From an uncultured Bradyrhizobium sp. (lineage in GTDB: Bacteria; Pseudomonadota; Alphaproteobacteria; Rhizobiales; Xanthobacteraceae), in the NCBI RefSeq assembly GCF_947648125.1, contig NZ_CANSMR010000009.1, positions 62,001 to 126,000 of the forward strand: a stretch of 64,000 nt of DNA. Reading direction: 5' to 3'. The position numbers and the translations under genes are program-made. Position 1 is the first letter of the stretch. Every line of letters starts with the position of its first letter. Of the stretch, positions 16,103-24,846 are shown piece by piece. A model generated the notes under the pieces. That model saw nothing but the letters and a program-made list of their open reading frames with translations. It did not search any database and had not been told where the DNA came from.

Positions 16103-16599
16103 CGGTTGCACTCAGCGATGCCGATCTGCGTCGGCGCGCCTGGAGCGCCGCCGCGCAGGTGGTCGATCCCGAAATCCCGGTGCTGACCATCGCCGACCTC
16201 GGCGTGCTGCGCGATGTCGCGGTCCACGACGGCCATGTCGAGGTCGCGATCACGCCGACCTATTCCGGCTGTCCCGCGATGAACATGATCGCGCTCGAGA
16301 TCGAGCTGGCGCTGGAGCGCGAGGGCATTCACCGGCCCAAGGTCCGCACCGTGCTGTCGCCGGCCTGGACCACGGACTGGATGAGCGAGGACGGCCGCCG
16401 CAAGCTCAAAGAGTACGGTATCGCGCCGCCGCTGCCGGGCTCCTCGCGCCGCGCGCTGTTCGGCGAGCAACAGGTCGCGTGCCCGCAATGCGGATCAGGC
16501 GACACCGAACTGCTGTCCGAATTCGGCTCGACCTCCTGCAAGGCGCTGTGGCGTTGCAAGAGCTGCCGTGAACCCTTCGACTACTTCAAGTGTCATTGA
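16096..16599 (+). CDS. paaD: PaaD, Fe-S/zinc maturation protein of the phenylacetyl-CoA epoxidase
   Basis: A 167-residue protein with an N-terminal MIP18/DUF59 domain (VVDPEIPVLTIADLGVLRDV; TYSGCPAMNMIALEIE) and a C-terminal zinc ribbon with paired cysteines (CPQCGSGD and CKSCREPF). PaaD is needed for a working epoxidase and is thought to assist metal-cluster assembly. It begins within the end of paaC and paaE begins three bases after its stop codon. Full length for the family. Confidence 0.94.
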   Translation: MVTVALSDADLRRRAWSAAAQVVDPEIPVLTIADLGVLRDVAVHDGHVEVAITPTYSGCPAMNMIALEIELALEREGIHRPKVRTVLSPAWTTDWMSEDGRRKLKEYGIAPPLPGSSRRALFGEQQVACPQCGSGDTELLSEFGSTSCKALWRCKSCREPFDYFKCH

Positions 16600-16601
16600 C
16601 C

Positions 16602-17678
16602 ATGTCGACCCCACGATTCCACCGTCTGTCCGTCAGCGATCTGCGCCGCGAGGCGTCGGACGCCATCTCCATGACCTTTGCGATCCCCGACGATCTGCAA
16701 GACGACTATCGTTTCACGCCCGGCCAGTATCTGACGCTGCGCACCACGATGGATGGCGAAGAGGTCCGCCGCTCCTATTCGATCTGCTCCGGCCCCGACG
16801 ATGGCGAATTGCGCATCGCGGTGAAGAAGGTCGATGGCGGCGCCTTCTCGAACTGGGCCGCCGACGAGCTGAAGGCCGGCGACGAGCTCGACGTGATGAC
16901 GCCGACCGGCCGTTTTGGCGTGGCGCATGCGCCCGGCGAGGCGCGGACCTATGTCGGCTTCGCCGCCGGCAGCGGCATCACGCCGATCCTCTCGATCATC
17001 AAGGGCGTGCTGGCGCGCGAGCCGGGCAGCCGCTTCTTCCTGTTCTACGGCAACCGCTCGACCGAAGGCGTCATGTTCCGCGAGGCGCTGGAGGAGCTGA
17101 AGGACCGCTTCATGCAGCGGCTGTCGGTGTTCCACGTCATCTCGGGCGAGGAGCAGGACATCCCGATCCTGCACGGCCGGCTCGATGGCGAGAAGGTGCG
17201 GGTGCTGCTGCGCTCACTGGTGCCGGCCGCGACGGTCGATCACGTCTTCGTCTGCGGCCCTGCCGCAATGAGCGAGACCATCGAGGCGACCTGCCGCGAA
17301 ATCGGCATCGCCGAGGAGCGCATTCATGTCGAACGCTTCGTGTCGGAGTTCGGCGGCAAGCCGCGAGCAAAGATCGTCGTTCCCGCCGGCGCGCCGCCGA
17401 AGGCAGTCGCCGGACTGATCATCGATGGCAAGCGCCGCGAGGTGCCGGTGGCCGATGGCGAGTCGATCCTCGACGCCGCGCTGCGCGCCGGCATGGACCT
17501 GCCGTTCGCCTGCAAGGGCGGCATGTGCTCGACCTGCCGCGCCAAGCTGGTCGAAGGCGAGGCACCGATGGATCTGAACTATTCGCTGGAGCCGTGGGAG
17601 CTGAAGGCGGGGTTCATTCTCACCTGCCAGGCCAAGCCGTGCTCCGGCAAGGTCGTGGTCGATTACGACCACGTCTAA
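16602..17678 (+). CDS. paaE: Phenylacetyl-CoA epoxidase reductase PaaE
   Basis: A 358-residue electron-transfer flavoprotein passing NADPH electrons to PaaA. The N-terminal FAD domain has RRSYSICS, the NAD(P)-binding domain GFAAGSGITPILSI, and the C-terminal plant-type [2Fe-2S] ferredoxin has CKGGMCSTCRAK plus a fourth Cys in ILTCQAKP. ATG 16602 gives the usual N-terminus; a GTG at 16590 is an alternative. It is the last gene of the epoxidase operon; paaI follows after 95 bases. Confidence 0.95.
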   Translation: MSTPRFHRLSVSDLRREASDAISMTFAIPDDLQDDYRFTPGQYLTLRTTMDGEEVRRSYSICSGPDDGELRIAVKKVDGGAFSNWAADELKAGDELDVMTPTGRFGVAHAPGEARTYVGFAAGSGITPILSIIKGVLAREPGSRFFLFYGNRSTEGVMFREALEELKDRFMQRLSVFHVISGEEQDIPILHGRLDGEKVRVLLRSLVPAATVDHVFVCGPAAMSETIEATCREIGIAEERIHVERFVSEFGGKPRAKIVVPAGAPPKAVAGLIIDGKRREVPVADGESILDAALRAGMDLPFACKGGMCSTCRAKLVEGEAPMDLNYSLEPWELKAGFILTCQAKPCSGKVVVDYDHV

Positions 17679-17691
17679 TTCTTTCTGCGCG

Positions 17692-17720
17692 TTGACACCC
17701 CCGGTGTCGCGCCCAACACT
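17692..17720 (+). promoter_or_regulatory. Candidate promoter/operator before paaI
   Basis: TTGACA (17692-17697) matches a sigma-70 -35 box, although the -10 region (AACACT at 17715) is poor. GACACC-CCC-GGTGTC (17694-17708) is a perfect short inverted repeat overlapping the -35 spacer, suited to a repressor. A GC hairpin (GGCCCG/CGGGCC, 17736-17754) follows before the paaI start. Together they suggest paaI-paaK have separate control from paaABCDE. Confidence 0.4.
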
Positions 17721-17773
17721 AACCTAACGCCAAGAGGCCCGCTGCAAACGGGCCCACGCACAGGGAGTTCGAT

Positions 17774-18232
17774 GTGAACATCAAGGCCACGCTATCGCCC
17801 GAGGATGTCGCCCGCGCCTGCGCGGATGCGATGTGGAAGGAAGACGACGCCAGCAAGGGTCTCGGCATGGAGCTGGTCGAGATCAAGCCGGGGCAGGCGG
17901 TGATGGCGATGACGGTGCAGCCGCACATGGTCAATGGCCAGCGCATCTGCCATGGCGGTTACATCTTCACGCTCGCGGACTCTGCTTTCGCCTTTGCCTG
18001 CAACAGCCGCAACGATCGCGCGGTGGCGGCGCAGGGCAACGTGACGTTCATCCGGCCCGGTAAGCTCGGCGATCGTCTGGTCGCGACCGCGCGCGAGATC
18101 TCGCGCAGCGGACGCTCGGGAATTTACGACGTGCGCGTTACTGCCGTCGACAGCGTGATCGCCGAATTCCGCGGGCACTCGCGGGTGATACCGGGCACCT
18201 GGCTGCCCGACACGGACATCAAGGCACCATGA
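17774..18232 (+). CDS. paaI: PaaI, hydroxyphenylacetyl-CoA thioesterase
   Basis: A 152-residue hot-dog-fold thioesterase. ICHGGYIFTLADSAFAFACN carries the HGG motif and the Asp used in catalysis by PaaI enzymes; AAQGNVTFIRPGKLGDRL is the second conserved strand pair. PaaI releases CoA from dead-end CoA esters made during phenylacetate degradation. It starts with GTG 17774, preceded by CAGGGAG. paaK begins 16 bases after its stop, so both are likely one transcript. Confidence 0.92.
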   Translation: MNIKATLSPEDVARACADAMWKEDDASKGLGMELVEIKPGQAVMAMTVQPHMVNGQRICHGGYIFTLADSAFAFACNSRNDRAVAAQGNVTFIRPGKLGDRLVATAREISRSGRSGIYDVRVTAVDSVIAEFRGHSRVIPGTWLPDTDIKAP

Positions 18233-18248
18233 TTTCGAGGGACATGTG

Positions 18249-19574
18249 ATGGCAAAGCTCAACGTCAAGGATAGCGGCTATCACGCCGAGCTCGATGCGG
18301 CCGAACGCGCCTCGCGCGACGAGATCATGGCGCTGCAGACCAAGCGGCTCGCCTGGTCTCTCAGGCGCGCCTATGACAATGTGGCGCATTACAAGAAGAG
18401 CTTCGACGCGGCGGGCGTGCACCCGTCCGACTTCAAGCAGCTTTCCGATCTCGCCAAGTTTCCGTTCACGGTGAAGACCGATCTGCGCGACAACTATCCC
18501 TTCTACATGTTCGCAGTGCCGCGCGAGCAATTGGTGCGCGTTCATGCTTCCTCCGGCACGACGGGTAAGCCGATCGTGGTCGGCTACACCAGGGCCGATA
18601 TCGATACCTGGGCGGATGTGATGGCGCGCTCGATCCGCGCCGCCGGCGGCCGCACCGGCATGCTGATGCACAATGCCTATGGCTACGGCCTGTTCACCGG
18701 CGGCCTCGGCGCGCATTACGGCGCCGAGCGGCTCGGCTGCACGGTGATCCCGATCTCCGGCGGCATGACCGAGCGGCAGGTGCAGCTCATCAACGACTTC
18801 CGGCCTGACATCATCACGGTGACGCCGAGCTACATGCTGGCGATCCTCGACGAGTTCAAGCGGCAAGGGCTCGACCCGCGCAAATCGTCGCTGAAGTTCG
18901 GCATCTTCGGCGCCGAGCCCTGGACCAACGCGATGCGGGTCGAGATCGAGCAGGCCTTCGATATGGATGCCACCGACATCTATGGCCTGTCGGAGGTGAT
19001 CGGCCCTGGCGTCGCGCAGGAATGCGTGGAGACCAAGGACGGCCTGCACATCTGGGAGGATCACTTCTACCCGGAGGTGATCGATCCCCTGACGGGCAAG
19101 GTGCTCGGCGACGGCGAGAAGGGCGAGCTGGTGTTCACCTCGCTGACCAAGGAAGGTTTTCCGATCATCCGCTACCGCACCCGCGACCTGACGCGGCTGT
19201 TGCCCGGCACGGCGCGGCCCGGCATGCGGCGGATGGAGAAGGTGACCGGCCGCTCCGACGACATGATCATCCTGCGCGGCGTCAACGTATTCCCGACCCA
19301 GATCGAGGAGGCGCTGCTGGCGACCGACTGGTGCGGCGGCCATTTCGTCATCGAGCTGACCCGCGAGGGCCGCATGGACGAGATGACGGTACTCGCCGAA
19401 GCCCGGCCCGAGAGCTGGGACGGCGAAGGACTGACCGCGCACGCCGAAAAGGTCTCCGCGTTCATCAAGAACACGATCGGCATCTCCACCCGCGTCCGCG
19501 TCGTCGCGCCCGAGACGCTGGAGCGTTCGCTCGGCAAGGCGAAACGTGTTTACGACAAGCGCCCGAAAGAATAG
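18249..19574 (+). CDS. paaK: Phenylacetate-CoA ligase PaaK
   Basis: A 441-residue AMP-forming ligase that activates phenylacetate to phenylacetyl-CoA, the first pathway step. The P-loop is SSGTTGKP (near residue 100), YGLSEVIGPGVAQEC is the adenylate-binding motif, and the hinge GRSDDMIILRGVNVFPTQIE is typical of PaaK. The catalytic Lys is in the C-terminal GKAKRVYDKR. ATG 18249 is used; GTG 18246 is adjacent. An amidase gene follows after 35 bases. Confidence 0.95.
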   Translation: MAKLNVKDSGYHAELDAAERASRDEIMALQTKRLAWSLRRAYDNVAHYKKSFDAAGVHPSDFKQLSDLAKFPFTVKTDLRDNYPFYMFAVPREQLVRVHASSGTTGKPIVVGYTRADIDTWADVMARSIRAAGGRTGMLMHNAYGYGLFTGGLGAHYGAERLGCTVIPISGGMTERQVQLINDFRPDIITVTPSYMLAILDEFKRQGLDPRKSSLKFGIFGAEPWTNAMRVEIEQAFDMDATDIYGLSEVIGPGVAQECVETKDGLHIWEDHFYPEVIDPLTGKVLGDGEKGELVFTSLTKEGFPIIRYRTRDLTRLLPGTARPGMRRMEKVTGRSDDMIILRGVNVFPTQIEEALLATDWCGGHFVIELTREGRMDEMTVLAEARPESWDGEGLTAHAEKVSAFIKNTIGISTRVRVVAPETLERSLGKAKRVYDKRPKE

Positions 19575-19609
19575 CCTCTCGCCCGCAATGCAAGAGGGCG
19601 CGGGTTTCC

Positions 19610-21040
19610 ATGGCCGATACCAATGAAGCAACCGCCGCGGAGATCGTGGCTGATATCCGCGACGGGAAGCTGACGGCGGTCAGCGTCGTCGAGGCGGCAC
19701 TCGATCGTGCGGAGCGGCTCAAGCACCTCAACGCCTTCATCGTGCTGAACCGCGACGGCGCGCTGGCGGCGGCGCGCGAGGTCGATACCGGGAAACGCAC
19801 CGGCGTGCTGGCGGGGCTTCCCATCGTCGTAAAGGACAACATCAACACATCAGATCTGCCGACATCCGGCGGCACGCCGGCGCTGCAACACGCGCGGCCC
19901 GCGCGCAATGCGCCGTCGCTGCAAAAGCTGCTCGATGCGGGTGCCGTTGTCATCGGCAAGACCAATCTGCACGAGCTCGCCTTCGGCATCACCAGCACCA
20001 ATCTGGCGCCGTTCGCGGGACCGGTGCGGAATCCATACGACACGACCCGGATCCCGGGCGGGTCGTCCGGCGGAACGTCGGCGGCGATCGCAGCACGGAT
20101 CGCCACCTGCGGCCTTGGATCGGACACCGGCGGCTCGACCCGCGTGCCCGCGGCGCTGACCGGGACCGTGGGGCTCAGGCCTTCGGTCGGCAATGGCGGC
20201 GCCGAGCGGCGCTATCACGACGACAACCAGGTGGTTCCGATCAGCCATACCCGCGACACCGTCGGCCCGATGGGACGCACGGTCGCCGATGTCGCGCTGC
20301 TCGATGCCGTGATCACCGGCACGCCGCCGGCCGCAGCCGTTCCACTACGCGGCGTGCGTCTCGGCGTTCCCGCCTGTTTCTGGAGCGGCCTCGACCGCGA
20401 TGTCGAGACGGTTGCTCGCGCGGCCCGCGCACGGCTCACGGCGGCTGGCGCGGTGCTGGTCGATGTCGATATGCCTGACCTGTTCGAGCAGAACGACAAG
20501 GTGTCGTTCGTGCTCGCGTTGCATGAACCGATCGCCGACATCCCGGCCTGGCTCGCCGCCTCCGGGATTGAAGGGATCACGCTGTCCGACATCGCAGCCG
20601 CCGTCGCCAGTCCCGACGTGGTCGGCGCGTTCGGTGCCATCACCGCGGACGCCTTCGGTGCCGCCTATGACGATGCGATCAAGGTGCAGCGGCCGGCGCT
20701 GCAGGCGATCTATGCCGCCTATCTCAGGGACAACAAACTGGATGCCATCCTGTTTCCGACCACGATCGCGCCTGCGCCTGTGATCAACGAGAAGACCGGG
20801 TCCAGCGAGATGTCGGTCAATGGCGGCGAGCCGGTGTCGACCTTCGGCACCATGATCCGCAACACCGATCCCGGCAGCAATGCCGGCCTTCCCGGGCTGT
20901 CGCTCTATGCCGGCATGACGCCTGATGGCCTGCCGGTTGGGCTCGAGCTCGATGGCCTGGTCGGCGGCGATGCCAGGTTGCTTGGGCTCGGCCTGTCGAT
21001 CGAAGCGATCCTGGGCACGGCACCACCGCCGAAGCTCTGA
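19610..21040 (+). CDS. Amidase-signature hydrolase at the end of the paa cluster
   Basis: A 476-residue amidase-signature enzyme. The Ser-cisSer-Lys triad is visible: Lys75 (VVKDNIN), Ser152 in GGSSGG and Ser176 in GSDTGGS. It lies 35 bases after paaK on the same strand, so it may release phenylacetate (from phenylacetamide) or indole-3-acetate (from indole-3-acetamide). An indoleacetamide hydrolase is known in Bradyrhizobium, and mandelamide hydrolases are related. The context favours an arylacetamide substrate; the exact one is inference. The R3 repeat starts right after the stop codon. Confidence 0.85.
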   Translation: MADTNEATAAEIVADIRDGKLTAVSVVEAALDRAERLKHLNAFIVLNRDGALAAAREVDTGKRTGVLAGLPIVVKDNINTSDLPTSGGTPALQHARPARNAPSLQKLLDAGAVVIGKTNLHELAFGITSTNLAPFAGPVRNPYDTTRIPGGSSGGTSAAIAARIATCGLGSDTGGSTRVPAALTGTVGLRPSVGNGGAERRYHDDNQVVPISHTRDTVGPMGRTVADVALLDAVITGTPPAAAVPLRGVRLGVPACFWSGLDRDVETVARAARARLTAAGAVLVDVDMPDLFEQNDKVSFVLALHEPIADIPAWLAASGIEGITLSDIAAAVASPDVVGAFGAITADAFGAAYDDAIKVQRPALQAIYAAYLRDNKLDAILFPTTIAPAPVINEKTGSSEMSVNGGEPVSTFGTMIRNTDPGSNAGLPGLSLYAGMTPDGLPVGLELDGLVGGDARLLGLGLSIEAILGTAPPPKL

Positions 21041-21142
21041 CCAGAGCGTTTTCGAGCGAAGTGGCTACCGGTTCGCGTGAAGAAAACGCGTCGAAACACG
21101 AATCTAGAGCCCCGTTCCGATTCGATCGGAACGGGGCTCTAG
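21041..21142 (+). repeat. Intergenic repeat, family R3
   Basis: Begins directly after the amidase stop codon with CCAGAGCGTTTTCGAGCGAA and ends with a perfect 15-bp stem (21107-21121 with 21125-21139) closed by a three-base loop. It is an opposite-strand relative of 6445-6543, sharing AGAGCGTTTTC, ACCGGTTCGCGT, AAAACGCGT and the GAGCCCCGTTCC stem. The terminal hairpin could end transcription of the paa-amidase unit, though only a weak T-run is present. Confidence 0.78.
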
Positions 21143-21240
21143 GTCTCCCGCAACAAGCCCCTTGAATTGATCGGTCAGTCGATTAGTCATGGCATGAGGC
21201 CGCCCAGCGGCCGCGATCCGCGCGCCTTGCGGCGCGCTTC

Positions 21241-22275
21241 ATGACCAAGACTGGACTGCCCATGCCGCCGGCCCCGCCAGCAAATCGTCAACCTGTCGAT
21301 GCCCGTTGCGTCCGCCTGCGGACGAAGGCGGAGAATGCGGCGGCGGTCGCGCCTGTTGTCGAGACGCATGCGCTGTTGCGGGGGGATAACGACGTCCTGA
21401 TCGAGGTGAAGGCGGCGGCGGTCAATCCGTCTGACGTCAAGGCCGCGACCGGGCTGATGCCTTATGCCGTCTTCCCGCGCACCTCGGGCCGCGACTACGC
21501 CGGCGTCGTGATCGACGGTCCATCGGGCTTGGTCGGACGCGAGGTGTTCGGCTCGTCCGGCGACCTCGGCATCCGCCGCGACGGCACCCATGCCACCCAT
21601 CTGGTGGTCGAGGCCGATGCCGTGGTGGACAAGCCTGCCAGCGTCTCCTGGCAAGAAGCCGCCGGGATCGGCGTGCCCTTTGTCACCGCGATGGAAGGCC
21701 TGCGCCGGGCCGGCGTGCCGAAGGCGGGCGAGACCGTGCTGGTGATGGGCGTCAACGGTAAGGTCGGCCAGGCCGCCGTGCAGATCGCAAGCTGGCACGG
21801 CGCGCGCGTGATCGGCGTGGTGCGCAAGAGCGAGCCCTATGAGGGCCACAGCAATTCGCCGGTCGAGGTGATCGATGCCTCCACAACCGATGTCGCCGCG
21901 CGGGTGCGCGAGCTGACCGGCGGCAAGGGCGCCGACATCGTCTACAACACGGTCGGCGATCCGTATTTTCAGGCCGCGCACAAATCACTGGCGCTGCGCG
22001 GCCGGCAGATCCTGATCGCGGCGGTCGACCGCATCGTGCAGTTCAACATCCTCGAATTCTATCGCGGCCAGCACACCTATGTCGGCATCGACACGCTCGC
22101 GCTGTCGTCGGTTGCGACCGGCGAGGTGCTGCGCGAGCTCGCGCCGGGCTTTGCCAGCGGACATCTGAAGCCGTTTCCGATCAGGCAGAGCGCGATCTAT
22201 CCGCTGGAACAGGCCAAGGCGGCGTTTGTTGCCGTGGCCGGCTCGTCGCGCGACCGCGTGATTTTGCGACCGTAA
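21241..22275 (+). CDS. Zinc-type / quinone oxidoreductase-like medium-chain dehydrogenase
   Basis: A 344-residue MDR-superfamily oxidoreductase. The GroES-like N-terminal half has VKAAAVNPSDVKAATGLMP and GRDYAGVV; the Rossmann half has VLVMGVNGKVGQAAVQIA and GADIVYNTVGDPYFQ. The zinc-ligand Cys and His of true alcohol dehydrogenases are absent, which points to the quinone oxidoreductase or enoyl reductase branch. ATG 21241 is used; ATG 21262 is an alternative. The R1 repeat follows. No functional partner is evident. Confidence 0.83.
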   Translation: MTKTGLPMPPAPPANRQPVDARCVRLRTKAENAAAVAPVVETHALLRGDNDVLIEVKAAAVNPSDVKAATGLMPYAVFPRTSGRDYAGVVIDGPSGLVGREVFGSSGDLGIRRDGTHATHLVVEADAVVDKPASVSWQEAAGIGVPFVTAMEGLRRAGVPKAGETVLVMGVNGKVGQAAVQIASWHGARVIGVVRKSEPYEGHSNSPVEVIDASTTDVAARVRELTGGKGADIVYNTVGDPYFQAAHKSLALRGRQILIAAVDRIVQFNILEFYRGQHTYVGIDTLALSSVATGEVLRELAPGFASGHLKPFPIRQSAIYPLEQAKAAFVAVAGSSRDRVILRP

Positions 22276-22281
22276 TCCACC

Positions 22282-22363
22282 GTCATTGCGAGGAGCAAAG
22301 CGACGAAGCAATCCATTCTCTGTCGTGTGATAGTATGGATTGCTTCGCTTCGCTCGCAATGAC
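22282..22363. repeat. Palindromic repeat, family R1 (GCAATCCAT / ATGGATTGC type)
   Basis: Inverted arms GTCATTGCGAGGAGC...AGCAATCCAT (22282-22316) and ATGGATTGCTTCG...CGCAATGAC (22335-22363) flank a short variable loop. Two more copies lie at 44948-45030 and 47437-47520. All sit between genes close to stop codons. The shared arms with varying loops identify a dispersed palindromic (REP-like) element. Confidence 0.82.
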
Positions 22364-22384
22364 GAAGGCAATTGAAGGATTGTT

Positions 22385-23440
22385 ATGGACACCGCCACGA
22401 TCGTCATCCTCGCCGCCCTGATCATCGGCCTGATCTATGGCTCGGTCGGGCTCGTCAGCGGCTTTTGCATGATGAGCGGCCTGCGCGGCTGGTGGGCGGA
22501 CGGCGACGGCCGGCTGGTGCGCACCTACGCGCTGGCGATGGGGGTTGCGATCGCAGCCTCGCAGCTCCTGGCCTCTGCGGGCCTCGTCGATCTCGGCAAG
22601 TCGATCTATCTGCAACCGTCGTTCTCGGCACCGGTGATGTTCCTCGGGGGGCTGTTGTTCGGTTACGGCATGGTGCTGTCGAACGGCTGCGGCTCGCGGG
22701 CGCTGGTGCTGCTCGGGCGCGGCAATCTGCGTTCCTTCGTGGTCGTGATCGTGCTCGGCATCTTTGCCGAGATGACGCTGAAGGGCCTGATCGCGCCGCT
22801 GCGGATCGCGATGGTGCAGGCGTCGCAGGCCACGGTGTCAGCCAATTCGGTGCCGGCGCTGCTGGCAGAGATCGGCCTCGGCGCGGTGTCGGCGCGGATG
22901 GTGGCGGCTTCGGTGCTATCAGCCGTCCTGATCATTTTCGCCTTTGCCCATGCGCCATTCCGAAAATCGCCTGGCCAGATTGTGGCCGGCCTGATCGTCG
23001 GCCTGCTGGTGGCGGGCGGCTGGTACGCGACCGGCTATCTCGGCGCCGATGATTTCAACCCGGTGCCGGTGACATCGCTCACCTTCATCGCGCCGATCGC
23101 CGACGCGTTGCAGTATGTGATGCTGTCGACCGGCTCGACGCTCAATTTCGGTATCGTCACCGTGTTCGGCGTGTTCGCCGGCAGCCTGGTCACCGCGATT
23201 GCCACCGGGCGCTTCCAGCTCGAAGGCTATCGGTCGCCGCAGCACATGCTGCGCTCGGCAAGCGGCGCCGCGCTCATGGGCGCCGGCGGCGTGATGGCGT
23301 TCGGCTGTTCGGTCGGGCAGGGGCTCACCGGCTTGTCGACGCTGTCGCTGTCGTCCTTCATTGCGATTGCCGGAATCATGCTCGGCGCCGGCGCCGGCCT
23401 GCGCGGGAGCTTGCGGGTCAGGCCGCTCGCGACGGCCTAG
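22385..23440 (+). CDS. YeeE/YedE-family sulfur (thiosulfate) transporter
   Basis: A 351-residue membrane protein with about nine to ten hydrophobic segments. Conserved cysteine motifs of the YeeE/YedE family are present: GFCMMSG near residue 30, SNGCGSRAL near 102 and FGCSVGQGLTG near 305. YeeE proteins pass thiosulfate through the inner membrane using these cysteines. A rhodanese-type sulfurtransferase is found 2.4 kb downstream but in another transcription unit. ATG follows GGATTGTT; the ribosome site is weak. Confidence 0.85.
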   Translation: MDTATIVILAALIIGLIYGSVGLVSGFCMMSGLRGWWADGDGRLVRTYALAMGVAIAASQLLASAGLVDLGKSIYLQPSFSAPVMFLGGLLFGYGMVLSNGCGSRALVLLGRGNLRSFVVVIVLGIFAEMTLKGLIAPLRIAMVQASQATVSANSVPALLAEIGLGAVSARMVAASVLSAVLIIFAFAHAPFRKSPGQIVAGLIVGLLVAGGWYATGYLGADDFNPVPVTSLTFIAPIADALQYVMLSTGSTLNFGIVTVFGVFAGSLVTAIATGRFQLEGYRSPQHMLRSASGAALMGAGGVMAFGCSVGQGLTGLSTLSLSSFIAIAGIMLGAGAGLRGSLRVRPLATA

Positions 23441-23491
23441 GGCGTGTACTCATAACCGTCGGCTTCCAGTAACATTCCGGGGGAGAAGGTG

Positions 23492-24694
23492 GTGTCTGAA
23501 AGACTTCAAATCGCCATCATCGGCGGTGGAATCGGGGGCCTGACGGCTGCGCTGGCCTTACGGGCGCGCGGATTGAGCGTCACGGTCTTTGAACAGGCTA
23601 GCGAGCTGCGCGAGATGGGCGCGGGGGTTTCCATCCTTCCCAACGCCACGTGTCTGCTCCAACGGATCGGCCTGACAGGAGGGATCGAGAAAATAGGTTC
23701 TCCAATAACCGGTCTGGTGATGCGGACATCCGTTGGTGAGGTTATCTATACGTCGACGACCCCCTCGACAGGTATCCAGAGTTATAATGTTCATCGGGCA
23801 GAATTTCTGAAACTGCTCGCCGACACCCAACCGGAAGGCACACTCCACTTGGGTCATCGCCTGTCGGAAGCCAGAGAAACAAATGATCGCGTGCGCTTGA
23901 CGTTTTCGAATGGCGCAATTGTCAATTCCGACGTCGTGATCGGAGCCGACGGCATCCACTCTGCCGTGCAACGCGAGATCGGACTGAAAACCTATCCATC
24001 GAGCGAAGGGGTAATGGCTTACAGAGGCCTGATCCCGACCGAGAAGCTTTCATGGGCGAAAGACATCGGAGGCCGAGTATCGAGGTGGAACGGGAAAGGC
24101 CGCAGTTTCATATGTTATCCGGTGTCGAGTGGCCGATTGATGAACATGGTCGCTTTTGTCCCCACCAATTTGGATTCGGAGGAATCGTGGACGGCCCCGG
24201 GTGACCTGAAGGCGTTAAGCGCCGAATATGCGGGTTGGGACGATCCCGTGCTGGAAACAATAGGCGCTCTCGACGCGACATTTCGCTGGGGCATTTATGA
24301 TCGAGTGCCCCTGCCACATTGGTCTGCTGGTCGGATGACGCTGCTTGGTGACGCGGCCCACCCGATGGTGCCACATCTCGGCCAGGGCGCCGCGCAAGCG
24401 ATCGAAGACGGCTTCACGCTTGCAGTATTTCTGGAAGGCGCCAAACAACAAGATGTCCCGAGGCGGTTGAAGGCCTACGAACAAATCAGGATTGAGCGGA
24501 CGAGCCTAATCCAAAAACTCGCGCGGGATGCTGGCAAATTCTATCGTGCCGAGTATGAGACCGCGGCGGAACGAGACCACCTCATGGCGCAGTGGACGCA
24601 ATGGAGGGCATCGACGGAATGGATCCGCGGACACGATGCGGAGAAAGCCGCGAAAGGAGCATTTGTACTAGCTAAGGATGCCGGATCTATCTAA
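23492..24694 (+). CDS. FAD-dependent monooxygenase, salicylate-hydroxylase-like
   Basis: A 400-residue class A flavin monooxygenase. FAD-binding GGGIGGLTAALALRARG is at the N-terminus, DG motif VIGADGIHSAVQ in the middle and GDAAHPMVPHLGQGAAQAIED near residue 285. This family hydroxylates salicylate, 6-hydroxynicotinate and similar aromatics. Start: two adjacent GTG codons (23489, 23492) follow GGGGGAGAAGG; the second has the better spacing. Base composition falls to about half G+C here, in contrast to the upstream gene, suggesting different ancestry. Confidence 0.87.
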   Translation: MSERLQIAIIGGGIGGLTAALALRARGLSVTVFEQASELREMGAGVSILPNATCLLQRIGLTGGIEKIGSPITGLVMRTSVGEVIYTSTTPSTGIQSYNVHRAEFLKLLADTQPEGTLHLGHRLSEARETNDRVRLTFSNGAIVNSDVVIGADGIHSAVQREIGLKTYPSSEGVMAYRGLIPTEKLSWAKDIGGRVSRWNGKGRSFICYPVSSGRLMNMVAFVPTNLDSEESWTAPGDLKALSAEYAGWDDPVLETIGALDATFRWGIYDRVPLPHWSAGRMTLLGDAAHPMVPHLGQGAAQAIEDGFTLAVFLEGAKQQDVPRRLKAYEQIRIERTSLIQKLARDAGKFYRAEYETAAERDHLMAQWTQWRASTEWIRGHDAEKAAKGAFVLAKDAGSI

Positions 24695-24846
24695 GCCGCG
24701 ACGTCCGTTGGCCCCTTTGAGACATGCCGACCGGCTCTGAGAATGTCCGTTCTCCGGGGAGGATCGGAAGTGATCGGCCGCCGGCCAAAACGAAGCGAAT
24801 GGCCCTGAGCGGACATGAGGTGTCAGCAAGATCACGTCTTTAATTG

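Noticed and set aside
19022-19609. N-terminal 196-residue extension of the amidase
   Set aside because: It overlaps paaK in another frame and is low-complexity; the amidase fold begins at 19610.
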